This document shows, one piece after another, positions 50,040-61,005 of a stretch of DNA of 64,000 nucleotides (position 1 is the stretch's first letter; each line of letters opens with the position of its first letter). A program made the translations under genes and the position numbers. The notes below the pieces were generated by a model. The model was given only the letters and a program-made list of their open reading frames with translations, did not search any database and had not been told where the DNA came from. Source of the DNA: Coenobita brevimanus (taxonomy: Eukaryota > Arthropoda > Malacostraca > Decapoda > Coenobitidae); NCBI GenBank assembly GCA_032717465.1, contig CM064657.1, positions 27,539,466 through 27,603,465 on the forward strand, written 5' to 3'.

Positions 50040-51055
50040 TCACCCCATCGCCTCAGTCCTCCCTTCCTTCAGCCACAACCCAGTACCTCCACCCCACCTG
50101 CTCAACCCGCCAATACAATATTTCTTTCTTACACAACCACTTTCAGTCTAGTACCTCGAAGTCATCTCTACCTTAATTTTTTAAAATACAAAATTTTCTC
50201 AATCTAGTTACTCTACAGGTATCACACCTTTCTCACACAACTACTTACAAGCCAGTATTCCCCCCCCCCATCCCCTCCTCAGTATAATACTTCCATCCAC
50301 CCGTCTCACATTTTCACTGGTGCTTCCATCCATCCACTTCTCACAACATTTTTCAATATAGTACTTCCAGTTCCACCAACCATTCTCACGCGGCAACATT
50401 CAATTTAGCACTTCCAAAGTCCCTCAGCCTTCTTTTCTCACTCGACTATTTTCAATCTAACCTAATACTTCCTCGTCAGCCTAGCTTCTCGTATACAGCC
50501 ACTCCCAGTCTAACACCTCAATGCCCACTCCACCCACTTTCTCACTTGTCTACCTTTAGGCAAATACCGCCAATCTAAAAGTGCCTTCATCCTTTCTTCA
50601 TCTCGCAGTCACTTTCGCTCCACCATTCCAGCTCCGACATTCTACATCTCTAAATACAATACCGTGTACAAGGTAGTACTTCCATTCTTACAAAGAAGCA
50701 AAAAGAAAAGAAAACAGCAAGTGACCTATTGGTCCTTTCAAGGCTGTTTATTATTGTGTAGGTTATAACTAGCGTAACTACTCTATGAATCAAAGGCAAA
50801 CTCTCCTCCATTCCACTATCTACCAGTATATGACTGCCCTCAATATATTATTTCCACTTCATCAGGTCTAACCTAGCACCTCCACCCATCCAACTCATTT
50901 CAGTCTCCTCTCTACCTGTCTAAATGCACCCTTCCTTCGTCCTCTACCCCCACTTCCCCCTCTTTAACCCCTCCACACCCATCTTCCCTTACGCAGTCCA
51001 ACAACCCCTCAGGCACTTCCCTCAGAGAGTTCCTTCCTTCCTTCCTTCCTGGCTT
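50040..51055. repeat. degenerate pyrimidine-rich minisatellite, unit ~50-65 bp
   Basis: Ordered phrases TTTCTCACACAACCACTTTC, CAGTCTAGTACTTCCA and TCCACCCACC recur in drifted form, clearest from 50110 to 50660. A unique-looking patch interrupts it at about 50690-50790. A (TTCC)n patch ends it near 51030-51047. Confidence 0.65.
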
Positions 51056-51214
51056 CCTAAATTACTTGGGACTGAGTCGGCCACATGAACCACAAACTCC
51101 GTCTCGTCCGCTATTTAAGTACATCAAACTCTGTATTAACATTTTTAGCACTCGACGCAGGTCATATTCACGGTGACCTGGGGGAGTGTTTAGCCCCCCT
51201 CGTCAAGATGAAGG

Positions 51215-51290
51215 CTTAACTGGTATATCATGGTTACTGTCAGATGATTTTGTTCAACTTAGGAGTGATCTCTCGCGTGCGAGGATTAAA
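51215..51290. mobile_element. MITE-1 left-arm fragment
   Basis: CTGTCAGATGATTTTGTTCA and ACTTAGGAGTGATCTCTCG match the left arm. The rest is replaced by the CT/GT microsatellite. Confidence 0.5.
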
Positions 51291-51294
51291 ATCG

Positions 51295-52251
<957 letters not shown>

Positions 52252-52309
<58 letters not shown>
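52252..52309. repeat. (AC)n microsatellite
   Basis: AC run of about 58 bp. Confidence 0.98.
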
Positions 52310-52310
<1 letters not shown>

Positions 52311-52327
52311 CCTGGCATGAGCTGGTA

Positions 52328-52545
52328 TTAACCTTTCAATCCGATGACGTGTTTTGTATTATGTTCTTGCCACCGATCGACTGTTACATAGACTTTAGGG
52401 GACGCTTTAGGAAATGAAGAGGAAATGAAGGAGTTAGATACAGCCTTCACTAACCCTTCCACTAGGATGGTGTTCTGAGTAGAGTAAGGTCGTCTGGTGG
52501 CTTCCTGAATAAATGAGTAAAAGGTCATTGGACTGAAGGAGTTAA
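52328..52545. mobile_element. MITE-1, best TTAA-to-TTAA copy
   Basis: Starts TTAACCTTTCAATCCGATGA and ends TTGGACTGAAGGAGTTAA. The ends are imperfect inverted repeats of about 20 bp. The centre GGAGTTAGATACAGCCTTCA separates the arms, and the right arm carries GAGTAGAGTAAGGTCGTCTG. Length is 218 bp. It has no ORF and would need a transposase in trans. Confidence 0.8.
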
Positions 52546-52847
52546 TGTTTCGGATCACGGCTTTGCAATGGAAGTAAAGCGACCGCCCAACTGCGACAAA
52601 GTACTATACTCTTTTTATTTAATGCAAGGAAAAGGAGCCAAAGGTTTGAGGACTACAAAACTGTTCCCCCCCAAAAAAAAAAAAAAAAAAAAAAATGGAG
52701 AGCCAAATTCAGGATCCGTTCATTTCAAGATGCTTGGACACAGTGCGTTTACAAGACTGGAGGCCATAGGAAAAGGGAAATACTGAGAGAAAAAGCCAAT
52801 TCCATAGCTAACCTGTTGCATACATGAACGTCTGGGGGCCAGATGAG

Positions 52848-53052
52848 TACCACGCAAATGGCCTAAAATTGTCATCTCTCCATTTTGAATGCTGAGCTGT
52901 ACCAGAATATTAACACTAGAATATGATGCTGGTCAAGAAGAAGTGTTATCGAGAGAATGTAGAGCCACAGCAGTCTTACTGTGCCACTCAGCTAAGTAAA
53001 ATAAGCTGCAAAAAGGTAAAATTCTGGGCCAAGTTAAGGTAAAAAAGGTAGA
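52848..53052 (+). mobile_element. MITE-2, copy 2
   Basis: Left end CAAATGGCCTAAAATTGTCA and right end CTGGGCCAAGTTAAGGTAAA are inverted relatives. The interior order (CATTTTGAATGCTGAGCTG, TAACACTAGAATATGATGCT, GTAGAGCCACAG, AAATAAGCTGCAAAA) matches copy 1. Confidence 0.75.
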
Positions 53053-53284
53053 ATGCAATACAGATGTGTTGAAAACTTGTAGGATGCTTAATGGAAATAA
53101 ATATAAATTCTGCCAAAGTACTGAATGGGTTGACAAGTCTAAAAAAAAAGCGTCCATTACAGACGATTTGAAGGAGTGTGACATTAGCTCAAACAACGTC
53201 CATCTCAAACTGACCAGCATTCCATAGTCCGTGAAAACTTGGTGACGATGACGTTCATAAGAAAAGAAAAAAAATATATAACGA

Positions 53285-53795
53285 AAATATCAATCAGTAA
53301 AAGCAAGTGAAAGTATCAGTTAGTGAAAATCAGCGAAAGTACTATTCAGTGAACAGTAGTGAAAATACCAGGGCCAGTCAAAACATGCTAAGGTACCAGA
53401 CTCGGCGAAAACCAGCAAACGTACTAACACATGTCAAAGTTCACCGACCATTCCCTGCCAGCATTGTTTCCAAGCACTTGTCATTCCTTCCTGAACGTCA
53501 GAGAGCATCCTTCCTCATACTCTTCTGTTGTGTACATCGCACTGCAACCTGTCCTATACATATTTCTTTTAATAACACCTTACATCGCCACACCTGCCAG
53601 AGAAGTGTCGCCTAACTTTTGCTCGTGACACTACCAGTTACTGAATATTAGCAAAAGTACCTGTCAATGAAATCCAGCGAAAGTACCCCCCCAAAAAAAA
53701 AAAAAAAAAAATGAAAACCAATGTAAGTACCAGTCACCAAAAACTAGTCCAAGTACCAGTCAGTGAAAATCAGTCAAAAAAGCCATGGTCTGTGA
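53285..53795. repeat. short interspersed AGTACCAGTCAGTGAAAA motifs
   Basis: The motif set CAGTGAAAATCAGCGAAAGT, AAGTACCAGTCA and GTGAAAACCAG recurs about ten times in two clusters (53290-53425 and 53645-53800), separated by about 220 bp of unrelated sequence. Unit spacing is about 24-28 bp. An A run is at 53691-53711. Confidence 0.75.
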
Positions 53796-54018
53796 AAACT
53801 TGAAGTGGGGGCTTCAGGAGGAGCGGCGGCCAGGGCGGCGATGGTGGCAGGGTGTGGACATGGCTGAGTGGCGGGGACTCAATAGGGACACGACGCAACA
53901 TGGTGGGACCTAAGAATTATTGAGGCCAGAACCACCGCCACACCCTATACACCCACTGGCGCATCCAAGGGGGGCAGGGGGTCCAGGGATCCGGAACACC
54001 CTCCCCTTTTTTTTTAAC

Positions 54019-54236
54019 ATAGGCAATTTTCCCTGCAACAAGCATCCAGAATTATTGAATAAAAAGCAGCAACACATGTTTAAAAACTGCTTATCGTATG
54101 AAGTTAGTTCAGGTAGTGTGGCTCCCCCTCCCTTCTCATTTTTATTTTTGACATTTTTTCGTCCAACAAGCATACCGAATTGGTGAATGAAATTACAGCA
54201 ATACACGCCGGAAATTTCACGATCGCATGAATTCAG
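54019..54236 (+). repeat. Rep-D, two tandem copies
   Basis: CAACAAGCATCCAGAATTAT ... CAGCAACACAT ... TTATCGTATGAA at 54019-54107, and CAACAAGCATACCGAATTGG ... CAGCAATACAC ... GATCGCATGAA at 54151-54236. A third copy lies at 63521-63600. Flanking G/C-rich patches (GGGGGGCAGGGGGTCC near 53970, and near 55110) may belong to the same element. Confidence 0.65.
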
Positions 54237-54486
54237 CCCTATTGAATAAGCTTTTGTAATTTATGGTTTTAAAATACTGTATCAGGCACGGATTTAGGAG
54301 GGTGTGGGGGACGAACACACATTCCTTCCCCAACTCCCTGCTAATTTTCGGCAGACCATGGATCACTGATAATAAAACAATGTTATTTACCATAACCCTT
54401 TTTGTGATAAGAACTTTTGGAAAAAGAATTCTTGGGTCAGTGGTCATGATTACATTCTGATATTTATACTGTCTATCTATCTATCT

Positions 54487-55005
54487 ATCTATCTATAGCC
54501 CGACGCCCTAATCCCGCAAAGGGTGGCCGCAGACAAAACGCCTCCAAGTCACTCTGTCACCCACCATTTGACTCCCCTCCCCCCAACTCACCCCCCCCTC
54601 CCTCATATACCTCTCAACTCCATCCCTCCACCTCATCTTCGGTCTACCCCTCCCTCTCCCTCCCTCCACCTCACCTACATACACCCTCTTAGTCAGTCTT
54701 TCATTCTCCATTCTCTCCACATGTCCAAACCACCTCAGTGTATTTCTCCTAATCTTTTCAACCACATCCACATCTACCCCACAACGTTCCTTCACTTCTT
54801 CATTCGTCAACCTGTCCCTCCACGTCACTCCACATGCTCCTCTCAAGTAACTCATTTCCACTGCTCTCACTCTTGACTTGTTCCCCTCTTGCAAGGTCCA
54901 CGCCTCGCTTCCATACGTCAGGGTAGGGATCACAATACCATCCTGCAGTGACTTCTTAACTTCCATACTCACCTCCCTATTTCTCATCACTGCTTTCAGT
55001 GTACT
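54487..55005 (-). mobile_element. LINE C: C-terminal end of an RTE-like reverse transcriptase
   Basis: The minus-strand frame 54990-54508 (160 codons) is the C-terminal tail typical of RTE-like LINE polyproteins. It begins close to VSMEVKKSLQDGIVIPTLTY, followed by GSEAWTL, then EMSYLRGACGVTWRDRLTNE, RNTLRWFGHVERM and RGRGRPKMRWRDGVERYM. It stops at HPLRD just before the tail. The catalytic YADD core and the endonuclease are absent (5' truncation). On the minus strand the element ends in (GATA)n, seen as CTAT repeats at 54473-54496 on the plus strand. It sits inside or beside the Rep-D region. The open plus-strand frame at 54523-54876 is its shadow. The frame is intact over this length, so the copy is less decayed than LINEs A and B. 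Confidence 0.88.
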
Positions 55006-55260
55006 GTACTTGCCTATAATATTGTATTCGTATGATTAAAACAAGTAAATGTGCATTTGAGTTGATTGTTTAAATGGAGTAAAGGTAAGTGGTATGCGCT
55101 AGGAATAACGTCCCCTCCCCTTTTTCCAAAATGCTGGATCGGACCCCGGCCCTGCTGTGGCAATGCATATAAGTATTTTTTTGTTACTACTATAATTTCA
55201 TATACACTTCTGTCATCAATCAGTCCCTAACAGAAAGAAAGGAAGTGCCGGACCACCTCT
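55006..55260. other. unrecognised flank of LINE C
   Basis: Contains CCCCTCCCCTTTTTCC and TGCTGGATCGGACCCCGGCC near 55110-55165, which echo the G/C-rich patch at about 53960-54010 and may be the other side of the repeat that LINE C entered. Confidence 0.3.
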
Positions 55261-55476
55261 TTAAACCCCTTCATTCCAGGCAAGCAATGCCATTTATTAT
55301 TTCATCCTTACTGCAACAAGACGATTATATTCAATTAAAGAGTAACGCGGTTTTGGAGAGGTTAGAGATACTCTTAGTTAGATCTCTTCACTGTCACAGT
55401 TAACTAAAACAATTGAATACAGTCATGCAGAGGTAGCCTTATACACGCAAATGCGTCATGGTACTGAAGGGATTAA
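55261..55476. mobile_element. MITE-1 copy flanked by TTAA
   Basis: Starts TTAAACCCCTTCATTCCAGG and ends GTACTGAAGGGATTAA. The left arm carries AAGACGATTATATTCAATTA, the right arm ACAATTGAATACAGTCATG and GCGTCATGGTACTGAAGGG. Length is 216 bp. Confidence 0.8.
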
Positions 55477-55644
55477 CAAATGGTGAATGGACCCTCTGCC
55501 ATTTGCCCCGTGGCGTGAGTCATGCAGCAGACGGGGAAGTGCACCAAAATATTTTGTATTCTGACGTGTGTTAACGCAGTGTACACCTAATGCTGTAATT
55601 TCTGGTAGTGATCACGTAGTGCAGGGTACTATATATATAGTTTA

Positions 55645-55850
55645 TTTGTGTCACTATGATGGCGTATTCTTTTTATTGCATTCAGCCTATCACCAGACGA
55701 TTTTATTCGTTTGGAAGATTCTCTAAGAGTAAAATGGTCTATTAAGGCTATGTTTAAATCCTTCTGTGTAAAATATCTGCCAAATGTTCTAACGAAATCG
55801 TCTACTGAAAGGATGATATAAATGGGACGTCATCTGAGTGAAGGAGTTAA
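55645..55850. mobile_element. MITE-1 copy, left end worn
   Basis: CACTATGATGGCGTATTCTT, CACCAGACGATTTTATTCGT, a CTATTAAGGCTATGTTTAAA centre, AACGAAATCGTCTACTGAAA, and GTGAAGGAGTTAA at the right end. Confidence 0.7.
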
Positions 55851-55964
55851 AATACAACATATGACCATGACAACACCCAGCCGCCCTCATCAGGTACGCC
55901 ATCGAGTACGTACAGGTAAGTGTACAAGCTGCTCTCTCTCTCTCTCTCTTTTAGTACGAGTCTC

Positions 55965-56235
55965 CTACCTAGTCAGGGTGATAAAACAATCTCTACTTAA
56001 CTCTTGCTACATGCAGATTATTTTGTTCAGTCAAGGAGAGATTTTTCAAAATTGAGGGTTAGATACATCTTTTATGAACCTTGCACACGAAAAAAGCCTC
56101 CCATGAAGTTAATATAGTTTTCTTGGGGTAGCAATAATAAGCCATTTTAATATCACCAGATTCATGAGGTAAATGACATCGTCTAATGTTAATAAGAATG
56201 AAATATATTTGGCGTCACCGTACTGAAGGGATTAA
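55965..56235. mobile_element. MITE-1 copy, longer variant
   Basis: ATGCAGATTATTTTGTTCAG, GAGGGTTAGATACATCTTTT, and two successive right-arm-like segments (TTGGGGTAGCAATAATAA and ATCGTCTAATGTTAATAAGA) precede the end GTACTGAAGGGATTAA (TTAA 56232-56235). The arm duplication makes it about 50 bp longer than usual. A short CT run lies just upstream (55932-55950). Confidence 0.65.
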
Positions 56236-56350
56236 TGGTTACTCAAGCAAACTCCTTTACCACGACAGGTCCCATCATAAGCATAACATGCTCGCCTGGA
56301 GGTGTTAAGATGAACAAAAATATAACAGGACTGAAGAGGTTAAGGTAATG
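56236..56350. mobile_element. MITE-1 right-arm fragment
   Basis: CTCGCCTGGAGGTGTTAAGA, then ATATAACAGGACTGAAGAGGTTAA ending near 56343: a short right half directly after the previous copy. Confidence 0.45.
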
Positions 56351-56625
56351 GCAACACCCTCCAGCACAGAATATACTTCCTTCGATTCTACGGCCAATTG
56401 TGAAATAATTTCCAAATTTCCTTACACTTTTTAACGATAATGAGGTGGACGGTAAGACGATAATGATGATGATGATGATGATAATGTTTGTGTAGTGACG
56501 CCCTTTGGATTTCGGAGCAGGATCCAGGACAGGTCATTTACTTAACGTCGGGACTGATGGTTCCCTGATGGTATACTCACGGCTTTTCGTCTCTTACCTC
56601 CTTCTTATCATTTGTTTGTTTTTTT

Positions 56626-56800
56626 CCTCCTCTTACCTCTTTCTTAATACCTCCAGACGATTTTAGATTTTGGAATGATATCTAGCAGTGTGTTATACAT
56701 TACCTCCCCAGTTCGAAAATTCACCCCCCCGTGGAGCATAGTTGCGTGACATTAGCATGACTATAAAATACAAAATACACCATGTGGCTGAAGGGGTTAA
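56626..56800. mobile_element. MITE-1 copy
   Basis: ATACCTCCAGACGATTTTAG at the left arm, GTGTTATACATTACCTCCCC centre, and CATGTGGCTGAAGGGGTTAA at the right end (TTAA 56797-56800). The right-arm ATCGTCTGG block is missing. Confidence 0.65.
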
Positions 56801-56879
56801 TAAAGCATTTCGTCTTTAAAAATATGGGACTTTCTTCAAACCTTTCCTGACAAATCTTGACACTATACTCCCAGCACTG

Positions 56880-56921
56880 TCAACTTTTCCAATACGATTT
56901 CTATATTCTTCCAAGTTTCCA

Positions 56922-56980
<59 letters not shown>

Positions 56981-57400
56981 TTCATTTCGCTCCTCTGTAC
57001 CTATTCTCTCCCCTGATTTCTTTTCAAACTTCTTCTCCTTCTCTGTTTTGTTTTCTTCTATCTTTTTTTCGCCCGACCCCTTCTCCAACTCCCACGGCTC
57101 TCCTCTTTCCGTCCTCTCTGGCTTCCAGCCTTGCTCTGTCCCTGTCTCTCGACATCTATCGTCCATTCTTCAGAGTTTCTCCACCTGTGTTCTCTTTCCT
57201 CTGACATCTTCTATTCCTGTCCTTCCACTCTCCTCCGCCTGTCTTTCCCCTTTATCCTCTAGCTCCCTCTTCTCTTACGCTTTCCTCTTATCTTCCACAT
57301 TTCTTTCCTCTTTTTCCAGCTTACTGTGTCCGTTTCTTTCTTTGCTCCCTTTTTCTCCTCAACTGACTGGTGTCCTGAAACTTACATATATTCGTGTATA
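56880..57400. repeat. pyrimidine-rich block with (CT)n
   Basis: CT run at 56925-56977, then C/T-rich sequence with CTTTCCTC/TTCTCC phrases. Frames on both strands (115-117 codons) are artefacts. Confidence 0.65.
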
Positions 57401-57479
57401 ATGATTCGCGTATAATAATATGATACGAAATCGGGGGCACTGTTAACTGGTAGGTTGCCAAGGTACAATAATGACACCT

Positions 57480-58050
57480 TCAGACTCGTCAACTGTCTTC
57501 TCTTCAATTCCTTATTCTCTAACTTAATGTTTCTCATTCTTATAACTTTGTATCAGTTCCTAACGTTTTTCTCTTCTTTATTCTTTATTTCTCTACGTTT
57601 TTCTCTTTATTTTTTATTTTATTTTATTTTTTTTCTCTCTCTCTCTGTCTGTCTCTCTCTCCAGTTTCTATCTTCACTGCCCACCACTTTCTCCCATTCT
57701 TCCAACTTCCGTGCCTGCTATTTCTGTTCTTACTTAGAGCTTCTCAGAATCATCTTCACTAATACTATTCATTTTTTTTTTTTTTTTCATATTTGTGTTT
57801 CACTTCCTCGGTTCTCTTTTCCTTCTTCAGCTTTGTCTCCGCGGTTTCCTTTTTCTTCTATTCCTTCTACTCTAGCTTTCCTCCTGCTCTGCTCATTCCT
57901 CCTCTTCCATCACTCCTCCTCTGTTCTCCTCTTCACATCTGACACTTCTCCTTTTCCTCTTCCTCCTCCTCCTCCTCCTCCTCCTCCTCCTCCTCCTCCC
58001 CTTCTTCCTCCTTCTCCTCCTCCTCCTCCTCCTGCGCAGTGTGTAGTTTC
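57480..58050. repeat. T/C-rich block with (CTC)n
   Basis: T-rich pyrimidine sequence ending in CCT/CTC runs (57955-57999 and 58012-58033). The 207-codon frame is F/L/S-rich and ends in polyproline from the CTC run; no domain is seen. Confidence 0.65.
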
Positions 58051-58321
58051 CACGTTATGTCCAAAGACTTCCCATTGACTCAATATACCGGCTTATAATG
58101 TCATGCCGTAACTATCAGTTTATTTGATTACTTTCTCTCTCAGGTTACTCAAACGGGTAGCTATAGACAAAGTATTATAGAATGTGACTTTTCCTTTCCA
58201 GTATTTCCTATGAAATTTCCATGTCAGTTTTTCCATGCTGCATGGTGGTTTTTCTCACTTTTTCCTGGAGGGTTTGGTGGTGGGGGGAGCCTTCTTGCTT
58301 TACTATCCTTATCCTTCAGCA
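58051..58321. other. no recognisable feature
   Basis: Mixed sequence between the CTC block and the LINE D tail. Confidence 0.4.
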
Positions 58322-59040
58322 TGTCTATCTATCTATCTATATACCTAGGCTGCTTCCTCCAAGGAAAGGGAGGTAGCCGAGACAGGACGACTCACTCTCC
58401 ATTTACTCATCCATTCAAACACATTCATTCGCATCTTAGCCCCAAAGGGGAGAACGGACAGATCCTCACTGCATCACACCGCACAAGGGTCAACTGCGCA
58501 ATGCAATCAGTGACATCCACAGCAGGGCTCGACAGCAGAACTGGTTTACCCCTGCCACATCATAACAGACCCATCCCCTTACCCGCACCTGACCTGACTA
58601 GCTGATCAGACCAAATGCGGGAGAATATCCCCTCAGGGCTGCGTCATCACTTATTCATTCACAATTTCTCTCCATTTATTTCTGTCACGCACAGCCACTC
58701 TTCCTTGCTCAACAGACATCCCTCTCGCATCCAGCGCTCTCTTCACACTGTCCATCCATCCTATTCGTGGTCTTCCTCTCAGCCTTATACCTCTCACATC
58801 AGATCTAGTTATCTTTTTCACCAATCGCTCATAGTTTTCTTTGTAACAAGCAGCCTCGAAAGAACCATAAGGTCTGTTGCTGTTTTCTTTCCTATGTAAT
58901 CCTATGTAATCCTCCTCCTCCTCCTCCTCCTCCTCCTCCTCCTCTTCCTCCTCCTCACGTCTCTCTCGAAATCCACCCTTCAATCCTCTTTCCACTCGCT
59001 CTCTCAGCCGCCTCCAAGCTGTAATCAAGAAGGGGACCAT
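58322..59040 (-). mobile_element. LINE D: RTE-like C-terminal end with 3' UTR and GATA tail
   Basis: Minus-strand remnant of another RTE-like LINE. The recognisable coding part (about 58890 down to 58651) includes SFEAACYKENYERLVKKITR, DVRGIRLRGRPRIGWMDSVK and RALDARGMSVEQGRVAVRDR before the stop. RGRPRxxWxDxxK followed by A.DR..WR is the same C-terminal signature as in LINE C, but the sequence is clearly a different family. A poly-Glu stretch from the TCC/GGA run at 58911-58955 breaks the upstream reading and marks the edge of confident homology. Downstream on the minus strand a ~300-bp 3' UTR ends in (GATA)n, seen as CTAT repeats at 58322-58341 on the plus strand. The catalytic core is absent. 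Confidence 0.82.
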
Positions 59041-59139
59041 CCATCTCTCGGCTCATTTGTTATCAGGTAATCCTTTGATGCCGTTAATGAGGGTATGTTG
59101 GCGACACAATACAAATGAGGTGCGTGGCTGTGGCAGGGG

Positions 59140-59277
59140 GTGTGGGGGAAGAGGTGTGTTGCTGAATGTGTGTGTGAGGGAGGGAGGGGGGATGAGAAGT
59201 GTGTTGCTGAGTGTGTGTGTGTGGGGGGGGGGAAGGAGAAGTGTGTTGCTAAGTGTGTGTGTGTGTGTGTGTGTGCG

Positions 59278-59320
<43 letters not shown>
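59140..59320. repeat. ~44-bp minisatellite, then (GT)n(GA)n
   Basis: AGAAGTGTGTTGCTGAGTGT starts units at about 59151, 59194 and 59238, each followed by a GT patch and a G run. The last unit expands into GT (59250-59284) and then GA (59285-59318). Confidence 0.85.
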
Positions 59321-59326
<6 letters not shown>

Positions 59327-59970
59327 TGGATGGGCAGGGAAAGCAAGACGAGTGAGGAGAGAAGAAACTTGTAACTGAAAGTAAGGCTAACGAGATACCA
59401 AAGAAAGGAGAGGAAATGAGAGAAGAGGAGGCAGAGGGAGGGAAAATGGAGAAGTGACAGGCAATGGAAAGGAGACAGACATATGATAAGGAGACAGGAT
59501 GGACGAGTAGCGAGGAGGATGAGGATATGGTATACTGGTGTGAAGGATGGTATGTTAGGGAAGAAATATGAAGACACAAAGAAGGATTAGAGTGGAGGAG
59601 TAAAGGGAAGAAAGATAGTAAAAAGAACTAGTGTAAATGGAAGGGGAAAAAAAAAACAATATTTGTTAGGGAGTGAAGGAAGATGAAAAAAAGAAAAAAA
59701 AGAAATGTAAGTGGCGGCGGAAGGAAGAATTAAATAAGGAACTGGACTGATAGAAGGAAGGAAGGTGCGGAAAGAAAACCACATACATACGTGTGAAAGG
59801 TAAAGAGGATGATAAATGGAGGGTGGCATGACAGGCATAAACAAGGTACTGAAAGGACGGGAAAGTAGTAGGTATTAGGAAAAAACGAAGAAATGGAAAA
59901 GCTATAGTGTGAGGGAAAGGGAATGGAAGGAAAAGGACGAGGAGTGGAAGAGAACGGAAGGTGATATGCA
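59321..59970. repeat. purine-rich low-complexity block
   Basis: A/G-rich top strand with GAAGGAAG/GGAGACAG phrases at loose 50-60-bp intervals. Minus-strand F/S/P-rich frames (e.g. 59025-59579) are artefacts. Confidence 0.55.
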
Positions 59971-60805
59971 CCTCAAAAGTCTACTAACGGTGCTGCATTA
60001 CTGATGAATACTAGGGGATTAGTTTATTCACTCGAGTTATAATGAAATTTAATTTATAGTGATTATTTTTTGCGCATCATTGCACTATATGGGTAGGGAA
60101 CAACATTTCTTCCTCCTTTGAGGCTGGTTTTGCCGCTATATTTCAATGAACAAATGCCAGGGAGAGTGATGACTGGCTGTGATCACCATGTTTGAACGCT
60201 TGCCTCAATCTATAAGGTTTTAAGTAAAAAATTGCTAAATATAAGATTATCTGCAATACAGTCCAGATACTTCAGTATGGTTCAGCCAAAGGCCATGATC
60301 CGGGATCTAATAATTCCCAGTCTGAGATATCAATGTGACGGACAAACTGATTTACAGCTACAGTCACATGGGTTTTCGTTTTTACATCTAGTTTGTCCAT
60401 ATATTATGAATCTCAAGCAAACTAACCGTCTCTCATATGTTATTCACCTGTGAGAATCAGAACTACAGCTATATTTTCTTCTCTAGTCAGTCAACTGGAG
60501 AGAATGATGATAACTATTCCCACGAAAAGGGAGTTCAGAAACCTGACTGTAGCTACAAATCATCCAATTTCAGAAGTTCACTGGAGAATAAGTTACGCGA
60601 CTCAATTGCTTTTCATGGGTTTAGCTTCGTAACGACTTGAATGGTAAGAGCTGAACTGAAAACCTGTATGCATGTGGCAATAAATCAACAAAATTCAACA
60701 GCTCTTACGAATATTACAGATATCAGGCAGCTGGAATTCCTGTCTTTCGGTTGGTATCAACATGACATATGAGGGAATAATTAAAACCTGTATGGCTGGA
60801 CTCCT
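59971..60805. other. no gene recognised
   Basis: Single-copy-looking sequence. Overlapping 60-73-codon frames at 60232-60640 lack motifs. Phrases ACTACAGCTATA and TACAGCTACAGTCAC occur but do not build a repeat. Confidence 0.4.
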
Positions 60806-61005
60806 GTAACACCTTCAAGCAGAGAACGCATTTTTTTTTTTTTTTGCTATGTCCAGACTATTTTTCTTTCAGCTCAGGATATACTTTTGGTACTGGTGGG
60901 GTTATATACAGCTTTCACTGATCGTTTTACCATTACAGCCTCCCCTATGCTGAATAAAATCGTCTGGTAATAGCAAGAAATACATCTTCACGTTGAAGTG
61001 GTTAA
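60806..61005. mobile_element. MITE-1 copy
   Basis: Left end GTAACACCTTCAAGCAGAGA, GTCCAGACTATTTTTCTTTC, centre GGGGTTATATACAGCTTTCA, right arm TGCTGAATAAAATCGTCTGG, end GTTGAAGTGGTTAA. A 15-bp T run sits in the left arm. Confidence 0.75.

Noticed and set aside
54523..54876. Plus-strand 117-codon frame
   Set aside because: It is the antisense shadow of the LINE C reverse-transcriptase tail, which has recognisable RT C-terminal signatures.
57455..58078. 207-codon hydrophobic frame ending in polyproline, possibly a membrane protein
   Set aside because: Its F/L/S content follows from T/C-rich DNA and its polyproline from a CTC run. No conserved motif or splice structure is seen.
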